Part shown: piece after piece, positions 61,574 through 64,000 of the stretch | How the letters are laid out: each line of letters starts with the position of its first letter | How positions within the stretch are numbered: position 1 is the first letter of the stretch | Origin: Paralichthys olivaceus | Lineage: Eukaryota > Chordata > Actinopteri > Pleuronectiformes > Paralichthyidae | Reading direction: 5' to 3' | Length of the DNA stretch: 64,000 nucleotides | Assembly (NCBI RefSeq): GCF_024713975.1 | Contig: NC_091110.1 | Coordinates: forward strand, 2,987,001-3,051,000 | The notes under the pieces: model-generated | What the model was told of the DNA's origin: nothing | Seen by the model: only the letters and a program-made list of their open reading frames with translations | The model's database searches: none | Made by a program: the position numbers and the translations under genes

Positions 61574-61800
61574 TCCATCACCCCAACAGGTCCTGGCAGA
61601 GGCCGTCCACACCGAGCCCGGTTCTGCCGGAGGTTTCTTCCACTTGGGAGTTTTTCCTCCCCGCTGTTGCTCATGCTTGCTCGGTGTGGAACAAGTTGGA
61701 TTTTGTGTTTCTTAAGATCTTGGACTTTTGTGCAGCACCTTGAGACAACTGTTTGTCGTGATACCGTGCTATATGAATAAATTTGATTGATTGATTGATC
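61574..61800 (+). mobile_element. LINE 3' untranslated end and tail (copy 1)
   Basis: From AACAGGTCCTGGCAGAGGCC through GAGCCCGGTTCTGCCGGAGG and GTGCAGCACCTTGAGACAAC to a TTGATTGATTGATTGAT tail. A pyrimidine-rich tract lies just before it (61350-61570). Same family as the inverted copy at 9224. Confidence 0.75.
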
Positions 61801-62439
61801 TATCAGTGCCAGCATCCATCATGCAACATTACATACAAGTGTCTCAGCAGTATTTATATGTCTAATCAATCAATCAGACTAAAGTTGCGTAACTGGGGTT
61901 TGAGGCAACGGCTCAAACTGATTTAGCTCAGGATCACCGTGGTGCTCCACCACACCGATGCCCCCTCTGGGGAACATTCCCCCACTTATAAACAGTCCTC
62001 TGTAGTATAGGTGCCTTGCAATTCTCTGTCGCCCCCCTCAGTCCTCTGACCAGTTTTTAGCATTAATCAAAATCAGGGCTCAGACCTGCAGGTGAAGTTA
62101 CACTTGAACACTTGGAGGCACTTGTTCCCATTTAAAAACATACACAAAAAAATCCCATCTTTTTATTTATGTGTGTTTGCATATGCGAACAAAAAGACAA
62201 ACGAATCGAGAATTTTTCACAGTGTAGCCTCATCCATAGTCCCTCTGGCTCTTCTCTCTATCTCGTTTCAGATAACTCCGGCACCGGGACTACAGGACCA
62301 CAACGACCACCATCACCATTGTCTGCATTTATTACAAGAACTCAGCAATTCATTAATATATCTAGTCATGTTGTAGATCTATACATTGTTATTGTTATGG
62401 TTAGCCTTGATTTTGATGGTGCCAAATTGTTACCGGTCT

Positions 62440-62762
62440 CTCTCTCTCCACCTCATCTCTCTCTTCTCTCCCCCGCTTTCCACCCATCTCTCCTTTCCTC
62501 CCCCCTTACTTTTCTTTCCTCACCCCAACTGGTCGAGGCAGATGACCGCCCACATTGAGCCTGGTTCTGCCAGAGGTTTCTCCCTGTTCATGAGGGAGTT
62601 TTTCCTCTCCACAGTCGCCTGTGCTTGCTCATTGTGGGAACTGTTGGGTTTCTCTATGTTAATATTGTCTTAAGGTCTTGACCTTTAAATGTAAAGTGCC
62701 TTGAGATAATGTAAATTATGAATTGGCGCTATATAAATAAAATTGAATTGAATTGAATTGAA
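62440..62762 (+). mobile_element. LINE 3' untranslated end and tail (copy 2)
   Basis: A C/T-rich tract, then ACTGGTCGAGGCAGATGACC, GAGTTTTTCCTCTCCACAGT, AAGTGCCTTGAGATAATGTA and the tail GGCGCTATATAAATAAAATT with four TTGAA units. The layout is a standard fish LINE 3' end. Confidence 0.8.
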
Positions 62763-62944
62763 TCCAGTATGAACGGACTGAATGTTTACGGTGACCCGCA
62801 ACTTTCACAACAATCATGGCTTGTGAGTATTTCATTAAAATACATTTGGAAAACTCCAAAACAATTTTCATTAAAGCACTGGTTCATTTAAATGGCTCTT
62901 AATGCCTCATTGTGTCTCCTCATCAATAATACATTATTATTATC

Positions 62945-63053
62945 GATCACTGTGAATAATAAAACTTGTTAAATGACTCTACATCGTGCCTGTATTCATT
63001 TGTGTTTGTACCTGGGCATGGGTGGTTTTTGGGAAACCCTCTCAGAGAAAGTA
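62945..63053 (+). repeat. Duplicated segment, copy B left part
   Basis: Matches 60681-60790, ending at CTCTCAGAGAAAGTA. Sequence similarity then stops and resumes at 63831. Confidence 0.9.
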
Positions 63054-63227
63054 AAGTAAAAATAGATTCTTTAGATGCAAGTCCTAAGGTGGCGTTGTTG
63101 GTATTCAATTCTCTAGATCTGCCACTTGCAGTTCAACTGATATTGCCACACTATGTATGGGACAGTTGAGACCAGCGGATGAGACATTGCTGAATAGTGT
63201 CAACTAAGGCTGATAGTAACACAGTCG

Positions 63228-63355
63228 CATTGTGGGAACTTTTGGGTTTCTCTATATTAATAAGATTTTAATGTCTTGACCTTCTGTGTAAAGTGCCTTT
63301 AGATAATGTATATTAGGATTTGGCGCTACACAAATAAAATTGAATTGAGTTCACA
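63228..63355 (+). mobile_element. LINE tail fragment (copy 3)
   Basis: TTGTGGGAACTTTTGGGTTT, AAAGTGCCTTTAGATAATG and GGCGCTACACAAATAAAATT parallel copy 2. It lies in the insert that splits the duplicated segment. Confidence 0.75.
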
Positions 63356-63389
63356 GTTCATACTGGAACTACCTCCTCTCAGGCATAAG

Positions 63390-63545
63390 TCACCCTCCTT
63401 CCTCCAACTAATTCAGAACGCAGCAGCTCGGCTTTTCACTGGTCTTAAAAGGCAACTTCACATCACCGCGATCCTTGCTTCTCTTCGTTGGCTCCCTGTC
63501 TGCTTTTATGTGTTCAAGTTGTCATGTGACACAGCGTTCATTCAG
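63390..63545 (+). pseudogene. L2/CR1-like LINE reverse transcriptase C-terminal scrap
   Basis: One frame reads FLQLIQNAAARLFTG and then HITAILASLRWLPV, the conserved C-terminal motif of L2/CR1-group LINE ORF2 proteins. About 50 residues remain; the rest of the ORF is absent, so it is dead. Confidence 0.75.
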
Positions 63546-63830
63546 TCACTTAATTTGAACACTACCTTGTTTCCAACCACCTAAATGTGGTTGTCTAGCC
63601 TCCTTTCACATTGCATCCTGCTGATTATTTCTCTTATATTTACTTTTCTTACTGTTAACCACGCACTTTGTTTTTAAAAAACAGACTACTTTACTATTAT
63701 TATTACTAAAACTCTGCTCGCACATCTGCATTTCACCCAAAGACACAGGGGATTACCGTGATATTTCCATTACAGCAATCTCCAGACAAGAAAGGGTGGC
63801 TGTGGTTCAGGAACTAGAGCAGGTGATTCA

Positions 63831-64000
63831 CCAATTAAAATGAAATAGTACAATACACTGACCTGGTTTTCTGGAAAAAGGTAAAGCTGACTCATATGTT
63901 GCAGCCCTGTGGCAGGAAGTGGTGCTGGTGCTTTACAGAGAGGTGAAAGGACACCTTTGCCTCTGCAAAATCAGAGGGGGTGTAGTGGAAACAGTCTGTG
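63831..64000 (+). repeat. Duplicated segment, copy B right part (runs off the window)
   Basis: Matches 60792-60955 from CCAATTAAAATGAAATAGTA to the window end, apart from a few changes near 63878-63897. Confidence 0.92.

Larger units (their letters stand above)
59220..64000. other. Repeat-rich region to the right of the IL-1 family gene
   Basis: No supported gene. Next to the IL-1 start lies its probable promoter (no clear TATA box read). Then come a tandem GAATTCTGA repeat (59528-59640), a retroelement tail (59725-59960), an AT-rich unit with an AATAAA near 60668, a duplicated segment (60681-60955 against 62945-63053 plus 63831-64000), three LINE tails, and an L2-like coding scrap (63390-63545). 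Confidence 0.6.

Noticed and set aside
61146..61715. 189-residue open frame
   Set aside because: It runs through a pyrimidine-rich tract and a LINE 3' end and shows no protein motif.

Overview
The window is nuclear DNA of a vertebrate, almost certainly a ray-finned fish and probably a percomorph. Genes are split by GT-AG introns. The proteins read like fish orthologues of NUDCD3, MRPS24, GNS, POLM, a Vent/Vox/Ved homeobox protein, PURB and an interleukin-1 family cytokine. The spaces between genes are AT-rich and full of fish-type repeats: L2-like LINE tails, V-SINE remnants, small inverted-repeat elements and (CA)n runs. There is no operon, CRISPR array, phage or other prokaryotic-type system.

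Layout. 1-4.3 kb: nudcd3 exon 1 (minus, runs off the left edge) lies head to head with mrps24 (plus, complete, 4 exons, 171 aa). 4.2-6.7 kb: convergent gap. 6.7-13.6 kb: a complete gns-type lysosomal sulfatase (minus, 13 exons, 539 aa) with a long (TG)n run 61 bp upstream of its start codon. 14.9-20.6 kb: complete polm (plus, 11 exons, 510 aa), divergent from gns. 20.6-31.4 kb: gene-free, with repeats and several GC-rich islands that could be regulatory. 31.6-33.1 kb: a three-exon Vent/Vox/Ved-type homeobox gene (plus, 283 aa). 33.2-37.9 kb: gene-free. 37.9-38.8 kb: intronless purb (plus). 38.9-54.9 kb: a 16-kb stretch with no supported gene. 55.0-59.2 kb: an IL-1 family gene (minus, 6 coding exons, 262 aa). 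59.2-64 kb: nested retroelement pieces and a duplicated segment.

All exon chains were joined by eye and keep reading frame from start to stop, which is strong support for the gene models. NUDCD3, MRPS24, POLM and PURB lie close together on human 7p13, so the block is an old linkage group. The gns copy, the homeobox gene and the IL-1 gene are not part of that human group as I recall it. The genes have unrelated jobs (chaperoning, mitochondrial translation, lysosomal degradation, DNA end joining, axis patterning, transcription control, inflammation); I see no evidence that they form one functional system. The points most worth a second look are the divergent IL-1 gene with a microsatellite abutting a splice donor, the homeodomain with Asn at position 47, and candidate non-coding regulatory islands upstream of the homeobox gene.
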